In this document: piece by piece, positions 21,332-32,900 of the stretch
Position numbering within the stretch: position 1 is the stretch's first letter
Layout: each line of letters begins with the position of its first letter
Source: Pyropia yezoensis
Lineage: Eukaryota > Rhodophyta > Bangiophyceae > Bangiales > Bangiaceae
Assembly (NCBI GenBank): GCA_009829735.1
Contig: CM020619.1
Coordinates: forward strand, 27,802,063-27,866,062
Direction: 5' to 3'
DNA: 64,000 nt
Translations under genes and position numbers: made by a program
The notes under the pieces: generated by a model
Told to the model about the DNA's origin: nothing
Database searches by the model: none
Seen by the model: only the letters and a program-made list of their open reading frames with translations

Positions 21332-21348
21332 CCCCTGCTGCTCCACCA
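21332..21348 (-). promoter_or_regulatory. Primer-binding site, copy A
   Basis: Two bases inside the 5' LTR the minus strand reads TGGTGGAGCAGCAGGGG. Its complement ends in CCA after a discriminator A and a 7-nt acceptor strand CTGCTCC, preceded by a plausible T-stem strand CCCTG, i.e. a tRNA 3' end. Family 2 has the same 17 bases. Confidence 0.65.
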
Positions 21349-21350
21349 AA

Positions 21351-21820
21351 TGGTGGCAATAACCACATGCACACACGGCACCCAAGTTGGGGCGGTGTGC
21401 AAGGGCTGCCTCCCGTGTCGGGGGAAGCGGAAGAAGTGCAAGTCGCACACACTCTGTCCCTGTTGTGGGGCAATCCCCCCACGGACAAACAAGAGGATAG
21501 TGTGTGGTCCAACAGTTTCTTGGTCGGGACGGGGACGCAGGGCCAAGCCCCGCTGTCCCTCCCCTTATCCACCCAGGGTCCCCTCAGAATCTCGCCACTC
21601 AGAATCTCCCACCCCAGCACCTGCCCACCGGGCCACACGAATATTCAAGACGATAAATGCAGAAAACCCTCAAATCCAAGTTGGATTTACTACTAAGCGA
21701 ACAATCCCAAACTTAGGGAATATGGACCCAAATGCAGGGGGAGGAACGGACCAGGCTAGTGGCCTGCCGCCCCTTGCATGGCACGTGTTGCCCCCCTACC
21801 TGGGGGTCAATACTGCCACA
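21351..21820 (-). repeat. 5' LTR of copy A
   Basis: 470 bp; the inner end is slightly altered (GCCACCA instead of GCCACA). It carries the same CCCAAGTTGGG and 17-bp palindromes as the partner LTR. Confidence 0.88.
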
Positions 21821-23273
21821 GGTGCGTGTGTGGGTGTGCGCTGGGTGCGGGGGACTGCTGGGGGGGGACGACGACGCGGGCCTCCCCCCCCCCCCCTGCC
21901 GCCGCCAGCTGCAGGCAGCCAGCGTGTCGCGTCACGGCCACCCCCCCCCCCCGCTTCCAGCCCCTCCTGCCGCATGACACGTTCACGCCGCCGCCGGCAG
22001 CGTGCGCTGACGTACGCCCGCCCGCCGCCGCTGGCCTGACGTGAGGCTGAGAGGTGGCGCCGCCGGTCGGCGCGGGCGGGGCGGGGGGAGCGGGACGACG
22101 GCCGCGGCCGCGCCGCTGCCGCCGCCCCCCCCCCCCCCCCCCCCCCCCCCTTTGCTTACAGACACAAGGCGTCGGCGAGCTGTTGACCCCCTCCCCCCCC
22201 CCGCTCTTCCACCTCTAACCCCCGAGGCCGCCACACCGCCTGCGGTGGGCATACACGTATCTGTTGCCGCCGCCGTGTGCCTATTTGCTTATCCAAGGCC
22301 GCGCCGCTGGCGGCGCGTGGCGGGCGCCCCGGCGGCGGCGTGGGCGTGGGCAGCGCCGTCACTGGCAGCGGCCGCCGCCGCCCAAGGCGAGCTGCTTGGT
22401 TGGTGGTGATGGCCGCCGCGGCCGCCGCCTGCGGCGGCGTAAGGCAGGGGGGGAGGGGGAGAGACACCCGGCGTGAGGCGCCGACGCCGCGTGCGTTTCT
22501 CGCGCCGCCCGCCGCGGGCGGCTGCGGCCCACCCCCACGCCGCCGCCGGGCGGCTCATCCGGCGGGCGATCGCGGCCGCGGGCCTACCGGTGGGGGTCAC
22601 ACCCCCCACCCCCGTCGGTGGCCACCCGTCGGCAGCGGCATCGTGTGGGGAGGAGGCGTGGGGGGGGGGGGGGGGGGGGTGAACGCCGTCGCCGCCGCCC
22701 CCCCCGCCGGTTCATCGCCCTACAGGTGAGGGGGAGCGCGGCCGCCCGCAGATTTTTCCCCGCCCGACCCGCATCCCCCGCCGCTGCGGGCGCGCGGCCG
22801 CCGCTCCGGGGGGGGGGGCGGGGGTAGAACCCGCGCCGGCGGCCGCTGCCCACCACACACGCACGCTGCTGGCGCCGGCGGGGTGGACGGTCGCGGGCCG
22901 GGCCGGCTGCGGTGGGGGGGGGTGCCGAGCCCGCGGGCGCCGGCGGAGGGGCAACGGCAGGGGGTGGGCGGGGATACCGGCTGGGCGGGGGTGGGGAGGG
23001 CTGGGACAAGGGGGATGGCGCCGCCGCTGGGTGTGTATAGGCGGCCGCGGGTGGGCGGCGGGGGGGAGCTGGGAACCATCGGCCTTCGACGTCTCCACCA
23101 CGCAAGACCCGAGCTGCCGCTCGCCGTCCGTCGTCGTCGGTGTTGGCCAAGCACCTGCAAAGTCATCCCTGCCCACCACCACCACCGTCACCGCTCGGTA
23201 CCACCACCGCCCATGCCAGCCGACGGTCAAGACACCCCACACCCTCACCCACACCCCACTCCCGGCTGCTGCC
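21821..23273. other. Extremely GC-rich spacer
   Basis: Contains a poly-C at 22125-22150, a poly-G near 22660-22679 and many CCG/GGC repeats. Many frames are open on both strands because stops are rare at this composition. I see no motif that supports a gene. Confidence 0.4.
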
Positions 23274-24074
23274 ATGGACACGCGCGGCGCCCCCCCCGCC
23301 ACCGCCCCCCCACACACCACCGCCAAGGCCATCCCCCCCCCGCCGCCGCCGCCGCCACCCCTGCCAAGCCCCTCAAGACCTTCTACCCCGCCATCCCCGC
23401 CACGCCCAGGACCGTCGCCCTCGACGAGTCCGCCTCGTCGGGCGGGGGGGACGCGACGCCACGGACGCCGCCGTCGCCGGCCGCCGCCACCACGCCAGCC
23501 CCGCCGGCCACTCCGCCGGCGCCCGCGGCGGCGGCGGCGGCCGCCACGCCCACTAGCCGGCCGCCGCCGCCGCCGCGCAAGCGGCGGCGCACCCGCGGCG
23601 GCGTCAGCGGCGTTGGGGGGGGTGTTGCCGCCGCCTGCGGCGGGGCGGTGACCAAGGCGGGGGCAGCGGCGGCGACAGCGGTGGCCGGCTGCCGCCGCCG
23701 CCGCCGCGCCGCCCCCCCCGCCGCGGGCGGGCTCGGCCCGGACGACGCGACGGCGGCGGCCGCCTTCCCGGCGGCGGCGGCACCAGCGGCAGCGGCCTCG
23801 GCGGCGGCGCCGCCGCGGCTCGTCGCGCGGCGCCTCGCCGACGCATTTGCCACGGCGGCGGCGTGGGGTCGGCCAACGGGGCGGGCGGGTGGGTGGTGGG
23901 TGGGCGGCGGCGGCGGTGGCGGCGGCGGCGGAGGCGCGCCGCTGGGCGGCGGAGTGGGGGTGGGACCTGCGGCGGGGGGCGCCCGTCGTGGAGGGGGGGG
24001 GGGCCGCGCCCTGGCGGTGGGCGTATGTGGGCGAGGTGGGGGGGGGGGCGGCTGCAGCGGCGGGCGGCTGCTGA
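23274..24074 (+). CDS. Possible unidentified Ala/Pro-rich protein, frame changes at homopolymers
   Basis: Starting from ATG 23274 (MDTRGAPPATAPP), the frame changes at a C run near 23332-23341 and continues as KPLKTFYPAIPATPRTVA, an Ala/Pro-rich region with the basic cluster RKRRRTR (nuclear-signal-like), then VARRLADAFATAAAWG. A second change at G runs near 23990-24010 would give WRWAYVGEVGG and a stop at 24072-24074. The mix of aromatic and charged residues in these pieces looks more protein-like than the shadow frames. No family recognised; the model depends on two assumed homopolymer errors. Confidence 0.25.
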
Positions 24075-24285
24075 ACGAGTCTTCGGGAGGTCGGGGGGGG
24101 GGGGCGCCACCGCTAGGCGTATTGCTGGTGTCGCGTCGTGTTGCATTGGTCTTGCATGGGTGTTTTGCGTGCTTATTTCTTTATATTCCATCCATACTGT
24201 TACTGCCACTGCCGTTGTACGTCCATGGCCTCGCGCGCGCCCTCCCCCTCCCTCAACCCCCACCTCCCCATCCCCCCCCCTCACC

Positions 24286-25210
24286 ATGGCCACCACCGGT
24301 GCGGCAAGCGCCGGCCGCCGCGCTGCCCAGCCGGCCACCCCCCCCCTCCCCCCATCCATCGCGGCCAGTACCCCGCCGCCGCCGCATCAGCCGCGGCGGC
24401 CGCCGCTGCCGCCACCGCCGCTGTGCCGGCCGCCCCCGCCGCGGCGGTGGCCGCCGCCGCGGCGGATAGAGAGGAGGTGCCGCCGGGGCTGGAGGGGGGG
24501 AGGAGCCGCCGCCGACGGCGGAGCAGCGTCGCGCGTGGCTCGGCCGGCTCGTCACGGCGCTTGACGCGCTCACCACGGCGGGCGGCGCGCCGCCGGCGGG
24601 GACCCGGGGCGGCCTCCGCCTCCGCGCCCGCGCGCTGTCGGCGGCCGTCGCTTGACGGGACGACGACGCCGCCGCCGGTGGCGCCGCGGCGGCGGCCTGG
24701 CTCCCCCTCGCCCACGCGGAAAAGGGGGACGACGACGCTGACGGTGCGGCGGTCGCCGCCGCCGCCACGGATGCCGACGCGGTGGTCGCGGTCGTTGCGA
24801 CATGGCCGCACCGGGCGGTCGCGGCGCGCCTCGTCGCGCTGCGGCTGTTGAGCCGCGTGCCAGCCGCGGGCGCTGCGGCGGCGGCGGCCGAGGCGGCGGT
24901 GGCGCCGTCGGCCGACGGCGCCGACGGTGGCGACGGCGGTAGCGGCGGCGGCGGTGGCCTCTCCCACCGGTCGCCGCCCGACGCTGTGGCGCCGCACGCG
25001 GCGGTCCTTGCCGAGCCACCCGCCCGCCTGCCATGCGTCCCCCGCGACACCATCGCCGCGGCAGCGGACGCGGCGCTGGCGCCCGTCGCCGCCGCCGCCG
25101 CCGCCGCCGCCGCCTTCGCGTCGGCGGCAGCCCCGTCGTTGCCCGCCGCCACCATGGACCGGCCGGTGGTGGCCCCCCGCCGCCGCCACCCGCGGGCCCG
25201 CCGCGGCGGC
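24286..25210 (+). CDS. Possible unidentified Ala-rich protein, broken by homopolymers or a stop
   Basis: ATG 24286 (MATTGAASAGRRAAQPA). After C and G runs the most protein-like frame reads TAEQRRAWLGRLVTALDAL, meets a TGA at 24653-24655, and continues in the same frame as WLPLAHAEKGDDDADG and then VAARLVALRLLSRVP. Amphipathic helical character is evident, but I recognise no family. The opposite strand is also open over this stretch. Low confidence. Confidence 0.22.
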
Positions 25211-25850
25211 CGCATCCGCTGCCGCCGCCACCGCTGCCGCCTCCGCCGCCATCGCCTCGGCCGCCGCCGCCGCCGCCGCGGCGTAGACGCCCAGCCCCGT
25301 CGCGAGGTGCGCCTTGCGGCCGTCGCCGCAGCCACCCCCGCCGACGCCGCCGCCGGCCGCCGTGGCCGCTACGCGCAAGGAGGCGAGCGCCGCGGCGGCC
25401 GCCGCCGCTGCCGCCGCCGCCTCTGTCGGCGGTGCAGGGCGCGTCGGGGGTGGGGGAGGGGGGGGGCATCGCCACCAGCTGCCGCAGCACAGCCGCGGCG
25501 GGCGGCCAGCCGCCGTCAAACGCCGCGGGGGGGGGGACCGCGGCGCCCGCGGCGGCCGCCGCCCCCCACCCGTGGCCGTCGTCGCTGTCGCTGTCGCTAC
25601 TGCCGCTGCCGGGCCCCGCGCCGCCCCACCGGCGGCCGGCGCGCAGCAGCGCTATCGCGCGGCACAGGTCGACCGCGTCCACAATTGCCGTCGCCCAGAC
25701 GGTCCACGCAGCCCATTCCCCCCCTTCCCCCCCCCCCCCGCCGCTACCACCTAATCTGCGGAGGCGCCCAGCGCCCCCAGCACCCCCCCCCCCCCCCCCC
25801 CACCCCCCCCCCCCGCCGGCCACGGCGTTACCCCTCCACCCCCCCTCCAC
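25120..25850 (-). CDS. Possible unidentified protein exon, minus strand
   Basis: The minus-strand segment TAIVDAVDLCRAIALLRAG (about 25640-25700) followed by PAAAVLRQLVAMP and, after a frame change, KAHLATGLGVYAAAAAA has a convincing helical pattern. Start, end and possible splicing cannot be set. It is convergent with the candidate at 24286. No family recognised. Confidence 0.2.
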
Positions 25851-28488
25851 CGTCGCCGCGACGAGAAGCGGGCGCCCCCGCCACAGCCACCCCTCCCCCA
25901 GCCACCCCGCGCGCGCGGAGAGCCGCCCCGACCCTCATGCCGCGGCGGCGGCGTCGGTGGCGGCCGCTACAGCCGGCGTGGCGGCTGGGGGGGAAGGGGG
26001 GGGGGGGGGCGGCGGTTTTCACCGGTGTGGGGGCGGGGGGGGGGGACGGCGCTGTGCCGACTGGCTACATGGGAGGGAGGGGGGGTGGTGGGGGGTGGCG
26101 TCCCACCCCTCGCCTCCCCCGCTCGGTAGGTACACCCCCCTCACCCTTCCCCTTTCTGCCACGCCCACCCCGCGGCCTCTCGTCGTCTCGTCTGGATCCT
26201 CCGTTTCCTTCTTCCGTGTCCGACCGCCACGGTCGCTGCGACAGACCCCGCCGCCGTGCCCGCAGGCGCGTCGGCGGGGGTGGCGGCGGCGGCAGTGGGG
26301 GCGGTGTCGGCGGCAGTAGCTGTCGCACCTGTTGCGTGGACGACGGCAGCGACGACGGCTGCGGCGGTGTCCCGGGGCACGTGCGCGCCGCGGCGGCGAG
26401 GGCGGCGACCGCGGCGGGTAACCAGGGAGGGGTGGCGGGGGGGCGCAGGCGCAGCGCCGCGGCGAGCGCGTTGGGGGGGGGGGGGGGAGGCCACTTGCGG
26501 CCGTGGGTTTGAACGGCACGGGGGGGGGGGGCGTGTCGACGCAGCTGCCGTCGTTGCCGGTGTCGCCGCCGTCGCTGTTGCCGTCACCGCCGTCGCCGCC
26601 GTGCCGTCCACCGCCCGCGCCAACCGCCGGCGCCCCCCCCCACCACCCCCGGGGCGTGGCGCCGACGGCGGCCTGGAGCGCCAGCCGGGCGGCGGCGTGC
26701 CCTTTCGGCCCCGACCCCGCCGGCGGCGGCCGCAGCGCGTGCGACGCGATGAGCAGGAGCGTGTAGCCCGCCCAGGCAGGCGCCGCCCGCGGGGGGGGGG
26801 CGGCAGGGTGCCACCGCCGGGCGCGGTGGCGGCGACAGCGGCGGTAGGAGTGGCGGGGGTGGCGGCGGCGGCGGCGGTCACCGCGGCGGCGGACGTGTCG
26901 AGCGCGCGGCGGAGGCGCACTTGTAGTTGCGGCTGCGCGTCGGGGTGGGTGAGGATGATGACCGTCTCGGAGGCGGCGGCGGCCGCGGCGGCGGCGGCGT
27001 CCGGCGGCGGCGGCGGCGGCGGCGACGGCGGCGGCGGGAGTGGCGGGGAAGGCGGCGGCGGCGGCGGTCACCGCGGCGGCGGCCGTGTCGAGCGCGCGGC
27101 GGAGGCGCACTTGTAGTTGCGGCTGCGTGTCGGTGTGGGTGAGGATGGTGACCGTCTCGGGGGCGGCGGCGGCGTCCGGCGGCGGCGGCGACGGCGGCTC
27201 GGCGAGAAAGGCCGGCGGAGTCACCGCGCCCCCCCTCCCCCCCCCCCCGCCCGTAAACCGCCCCCCCCCCCCCCCCCGCCCCCTGTCCGCCCCAGCGCCG
27301 CCGCGTCCTTCCTCAGCCCGTCCACCTGGATGACTCGCGGCGGTGCGCCCCCCCCCCCCCCCCCCCCACCCTCCAGCACGCAACGCGGGCGACAATTGCG
27401 GCGAGGCCGCCGCCGCCCGCAAGGACCGCCTCGCACGATGCGTCCCGGCCGCGGCGGGCGTGGAGCCAGGCGCAGAGGGCGGCGGGGTCGGCGGGGCCGG
27501 CGGCGCCATGGCGGTGCCACGCAGCGCCGCGACGGTGGCGGCCTCGGTGGCGGCGTCGGCGTCGGCGGGGGTGACGGCCACCGAGGAAGGGGGGGTTTCG
27601 GGGGGGGGGGGGGGTGCCGCCGCCGCCGCCCCCACCTTAGTCGTCGCCGCCGCCGTCGTTGCCACCCGCGTGGCCGCACCCGCCCCCGGCGGCCGCGTCG
27701 CCGCCGCCGCCGCCTTCGCGGGCGGCGAGCGGGACTGGCGCGGCGGCGCGGTGCGGGCGCGCTTGCTGCCCCGGACCGCCGCCGCCGCGGCGGCAACGGC
27801 CGGGCCCTTGCGCCCCCGCTCCCCGGCCGCCGCGGCAGGCCGCCGCGGGGGCGGCGCGCCATCCAACTGCGCAGCGTCCCCCCCCCCCCCCCCCCCCCCG
27901 CCGCCTCCCCTGCCGCCGGCACCCCCCCCCCGCGAGCCACGGCAGCCGTGGCAGCGGCAGCAGCTTGTGCGCGACCGGGCCATGCGCGGGGGCGACAAAG
28001 TAGAGCAGAGACGGCAGGTGCGCCGCAGCCGCGACACGCCACGCCGCGGGGCGGGCCGCCGGCGGCGGCGGGGGGTCGGCGCCCGCCGCGGCACCGCCCG
28101 CGCCGGCCGCGCGGCCCCTGCTGTCGCCGCCACCCCCACCGTCGCCGCCGCCGCCGCTGCCGCCGCAGCCGCCGCGGCTACCCCGCGCCGGCGCCTTGCC
28201 GCCGCGGCGGGCAGCAGCCGCGGCGGCGGCGGCGGCGGCTAGCCACGCCGCCGCCGCCGCCGCGCGGTATGCGGCGGGCGCGACTAGCGTGGCCTTGACG
28301 ATAATCGCGGCGGCCGGCTGCCGCCGGTCCACTTGGTCGCCGCTGCCAGCGTCGGCCCCGTCGCCGCCGCCGCCACCACCACCGGCGCCGCCCCTGCCCG
28401 CATCAGCGATGCCACCGCCACTGCGTAAAGAACAAGAAAAGCTTTAACCTCAAGTCACACAACACGGACAGAAAAAAAAAAAAGAAGG
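25851..28488. other. GC-rich region with weak minus-strand coding signal
   Basis: The minus strand reads PETVTILTHTDTQPQLQVR and RRALDTAAAAV around 27060-27170 and a near copy of it around 26870-26960 (see the tandem repeat). Further up, LPSLLYFVAPAHGPVAHKL (about 27970-28025) and AAAIIVKATLVAPAAYRAA (about 28260-28320) also look coded. Frames shift at every G or C run, so no gene model is supportable. Confidence 0.25.
26863..27200. repeat. Direct tandem duplication, period about 190 bp
   Basis: The block GTGTCGAGCGCGCGGCGGAG begins at 26895 and again at 27085; the shared text extends through GAGGATGRTGACCGTCTCGG with only a few changes. The units run about 26863-27030 and 27053-27200. The period is not a multiple of 3. 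Confidence 0.8.
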
Positions 28489-29991
28489 TCAGCTCGACGG
28501 CGCACGCAACATACGAATCCAGTCGCCGCAGCTTGCGATGTAGCTGGACCGCGCAAGATCAGTTGCATCTATACCCGATAACAGCTGCTCTGTAACTGTG
28601 TTAACGTCCGCAGACCCACCCAACGTGGATCCGCGAATGCCGTACTTGTTGGCAGCGTCCGTGACAAGCCCAAGAAAAGCCTCCCGCTGCTCACCCGTCT
28701 CATCTTGAAAGATGAACTCTGCCAGATCCATGGCCGCCTCGCTCGGCGACAGCCGCAGACGCCGTGGAGATCTCGCCCGGGGAGGCAAAACAGGCTCAGG
28801 CCCCGCGGCATGACGAGCCCGTCGCTCGTTCCTGTCGCCTCAAAACGCGCAACAGACACGATCATGACAACAATCAGAAAGCAATAGAAACAGCAATCAA
28901 ACGCGACCTCCACGAGAACAGTTAGACGAAGGTCGTTGCAGGCAAAGTCAAGAAACATACAAGACGGCGTTGCAGACGCCCATTGAATTCGTCCACTCAT
29001 AACGTACATGCGATCCGATCCGGATGGAGCCGATAGGCCAATGGCCGCGTCCCTGAGGCGCTTGGCACCCACTCGTTCGGTAGCCTGCTGTCGCCCACTC
29101 AGTGTGGCTAATGCCGCCGCAGGAGCATCGTCGGAGGTGATCCCGCTAGGCCGACCCGTTGATGCGGTGATGGCGCCGCTCAACGCGCTTGCCACCGCCG
29201 ACAGTCCCAGATCAGCACATTCCGCCTGCTCTCGCGTGGCCGCCACATTCTGTGGCGCCAGAGCCGCCGCAGACGATTCGGCTGCCACCAAAGCAGACAC
29301 TGTCGACGACACAGGAGCCACAGCTTCTGCAATGTTGGCCACGAGATCGGTGCGACGTGCCGCTGCGGCATTCAGTGCCTCGTCTGCGGCAGCATACTCG
29401 GCCCGAGCACGGCTGACCTCCTGAGAGAAAAACTCCGCCGTGGACGCCTGGCAGATGTAGTTCTTAAAGGACAAAAACTTGTGGGGCTTCTTCGTAAAGG
29501 ACACCCCAGCGGCGGTGACGTTCCGTTTGAACAAACTAGTGTCCAGAGCGATCGTCTGCTGATCATGCCCAAGACGGCGGCACTTGCGGCAGCTACGAAG
29601 ATAAACAGTCAACCACCCCAAAGAACGTAGCAAAGATCAGAAATATATTCACAGGAAAGTAAGTAAGCGGCATGATGACGCACAGCAAGCATCTGAGGGA
29701 CAAAAAAAAAAAGAGACAGTCAATCAATAAAGAGATCCTCCGTAACGTACGCCTTCTTGCACAGGCAGTCCCGATTGCCGCAGGGTGCACCAGTGTAAAA
29801 CGCATGGCTTGGTGGTAGCGACGCGGGGCACTGAACCCTACCGTCCACGAGTACACAGTTCCCAAAATAATGCGTCTTGCCATGTTGGCCAACTTTCTGG
29901 TGTCCACAGGCACCGCAAGTGGGAAGAGATGGGGTGCGAATGGCGCGCTGACGTCGCGCAGCTGATGGGTTCGTGGTTTGGGGTGTATTGT
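28489..29991 (-). CDS. Cys-rich protein of unknown function, last three exons (5' end not resolved)
   Basis: Exons on the minus strand: 29991-29751, 29592-29008, 28831-28489. Introns of 158 and 176 bp start GTACGT and end TTCGTAG and GCGACAG; the exon phases close exactly (2+239, 1+584, 1+342 nt), which supports the model. Exon 1 is preceded by TTTTTGCTACTCAG, a good acceptor, so at least one more exon lies upstream. The product (about 388 aa here) has a Cys/His cluster spanning the first splice: CGACGHQ, YFGNC, RVQC, GAPCGNRDCLC, then KACRKCRRLGHDQQ, suggesting zinc binding. A long Ala/Glu-rich coiled-coil-like stretch follows, and a globular tail (FIFQDETGEQREAFLG). I do not recognise the family. 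Lower GC than the 1-28 kb genes. Confidence 0.6.
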
Positions 29992-32900
29992 CTGAGTAGC
30001 AAAAATCACCATGTTACTCAAAAAAAAAAATAGAGAAGGCGAGGAGCATCCTATTTGTTAGTGTGGAGCCCCGTGTGATCAGCAGATGTCATAAACAAGT
30101 CACATGTAAGTTATTGGAAGGGATCAGGCATACTTGCGGGGGGGATGTCGGGTGTCCCCGGCGGCAGGGCTGCACCGCCAGCCATCGCTGCTGACGAATC
30201 AGCTGCGAGTGCGGGTGTGATGTCACGGTGAGTGTCGCGAGGGGGCCCTGGGGTCGTGCACGCTTCGATAAGGTGTCCTCGACAGGGACGGACCGCGGGA
30301 AGAAGATGGTGCTCTCCACGGTGGTGGGCACCGCGCGCCCGCTGTCGACGCCATCAGATTTGGGCAGCTGATCTGAATATTGTTCCACATCAGGCGGCCG
30401 ACGAAGGTACAATTGCCAGGTTGGTGTACGGTCGCGATGAACACTCGGTTGGTGTATATAAACTATGCTGTACGTTTGATTGTTGGAGAGATGTACAAAA
30501 CTGTTCCATACCAAGAGCACTTGTTTGACATTCGTGCCGCAATCGTTCAAAGTCATGAGGACATCGTGAAGTACTTCATGACATGTTCACGACTCGACAC
30601 CATCCACTTTTTACTGGAAGCACAATAAGTCCGCAGGACCAGCCCAAATCCAGACGGCCTCAGAGGCCACCTGTGGCCGGTTTTTTTAGACTTCTCATTT
30701 CGAGGCACTTGAAGTTTGTCGAGGGCAGTAGTCGATGCAGCTCGCCGAGCTCTCTCTTCTCGAGCTATTTCTTTTCTCCCTTCTCCGCTTGTCTCTGTGT
30801 TGTACCCCTCTTTCTCTTTCTGAGAATGTCATGTATCTTCCAACGGACTGTCGGAGAATGTCAAATACTTTGGAAGCTAGGCGAGCTACCTTCCCGGAAC
30901 TGGCTCGGTTCGCACCTGTTTCGCGCCTCCGAGCCAACGGGGAGGCGTTCCAGAAGGCAAGTACAGTCAATCCCCGACCTTGTACCACCTCCGTATTAGC
31001 CCATGTGGGCCTATAACGAGTTGGCCGACAGTCTTCCACAGTCATTCAGAGCAGCGGGAGAGGCGCGGGCGGCTTTGCTGGAGCGATTGATTGGCGAGCA
31101 CGCACCTGGCGTCGCGGTGCCGGCAGCTGTAGTGCTCGCCATAGGGGTGGGTCATCATCGGGGAATGACTGTAGTCCAGCGAGCGCACGCGGACAACTGC
31201 TGTGGGCGGCTACTTTGCGAATGAAGTGTGGCGCTGGAGACGATAGAATTATCATTTTTCTTGAGCAGGTCCGAGCCGAGCAAACCTGCATCAAAGATTG
31301 TGCATCCTAAAGTCGCCTTTGATCCCGCCGCGTACTGGTATCGAGCACTGCGATATTGTGGGCCTAGCAAGTTGGCCGCCGCCTGCGCCCATGGCTGCGC
31401 AGTGGGTCAAAAACCTTGTAGCTTACAAACAAATAATTTGGGCCCGAATCGGCGATGCGCGGCCGTGCACGGCGCCCCCTGAGGCCCGTGAAGGCCGATT
31501 TCGCCGCAGAGAACTTACTCAGGCGTGCCTACGAACTGGGGATATAGTTGTTTGTCGCTTTTTCGCATCCATAACGACGAGCTCGTCATGGTCGTTCTCC
31601 TCATGTAAAAAGTGTAGCTCTCGGTGACGTCCCCAGGGAAAACAAAACTTCTCAACAGCGTTTTGCATTTCTTTTATGAAACACAAAACGTGCGAGTCAA
31701 ATCATCTTCCGCCGGCCTCATCGATACGTTGTTCAACACTCTTTTACATTCCATTGCTGTAACGGTGTCTTCTGGCACATAATCTGCTTTCAATTTTATT
31801 TCCGAACACCTCTTCTGTGGCAGTCAACACTGTCCGTACTCATTCCAACACCGCGTCATGCGCATGTTCGGTGCCGAGCCGTTGCAGGTGCGCGCGCGCG
31901 GTGGCACGCAGAGTGTGCAGAGACGGTGAACGCCACGCGACACAATCCGTTTCCCTTCGTCTTAGCAAAGCGCACTCCAGGGGACGCAAGATTGAACATC
32001 AGGCAACAGACCACGTGGAAACACCTGTTTCCAAGACCACCCCAAAACAGGTTTTCGTCTGGCATTGGGACGCGTCTCTGTTTCTACACGCATAATTGCT
32101 GTTGAGACGCACATTTCGTTGTGCGAGGCAGCACGAGCTGTCCTGCAGCAGGCAAATTTGGTGCCGTTTGGGATCGAAAATGTGCTCCTCCGAGAAAGCC
32201 CGCTGCCATATGGGCGCCTGGGAACATCTGAATGCGACCACGAGCAAGGAAAAGCAGCTGCGTGCAGCCCGATTCCGAGTTTGTAAGCTACAAGGTTTTA
32301 GACCCACTGCGCTGCTGGGATGGCCACACTGGACCACCCCAAATCATAGTTCCTAAGTAGCCCCCTGCAGAAGTCCGTTGTCTGCCTAATTATTCTCCTG
32401 TTATAAAGTAAGCAGAAGTGCCAAAGTATGCTGACACTGGAGAATGTTTGTCAGTTTCACTGCACTTAGAAATAATCAGCTCGATAGCTTGCTCTGCTGG
32501 AGCCCGGTCCAGTGGTGGTGCTATCTCAGAAAAAAAACCAACAATAATTAGAATTCTATCGTCACCCGCCACGAATACTTTTGAAGACGCAATCTTCAGG
32601 CCCCTCTATCTGCGTTCGACTGACCTCAAGTAGAATGAGAGTTCTATAGTAAGCCGCCACACCTGGTCTCACTGGGCAGAGCGTGCTCTCGCGCAACGCC
32701 AGCTCCAGCTAGCCCCACGAGCTGCCCCAGCTTGCTGTGTCGAATCAAAGCTGGCAAAGAGGGTGAAGTCTCCACATTCCCGACATTCATCCTACAGTCG
32801 CCAAATGCTTTAAAATATTAATGTCATGGTCCGCAAGGTGCATTGTGAAGCTCTGAGACAAAAAACCACACCATTCGACAGATCTCGGGGCCTTCTTTCC

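Larger units (their letters stand above)
12826..21820 (-). mobile_element. Ty3/chromovirus LTR retrotransposon, family 1, copy A (defective)
   Basis: Complete element lying on the minus strand: 5' LTR 21351-21820, PBS, gag, pol with chromodomain, an antisense ORF, polypurine tract, 3' LTR 12826-13294. Total about 9.0 kb. The two LTRs differ at about 19 positions by eye over 470 bp (about 96% identical), so the insertion is not recent. The flanking 5-mers (GTGAC left, GGTGC right) do not match, so no target duplication is visible; the ends may have recombined. Inactivating lesions: a 380-bp deletion and stop in gag, a mutated RT active site, and a stop codon in the antisense ORF. Confidence 0.92.

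Noticed and set aside
30445-30470. TATATAAA near 30450 as a promoter
   Set aside because: No supported gene starts downstream on the plus strand, and single TATA matches are expected by chance in this lower-GC region.
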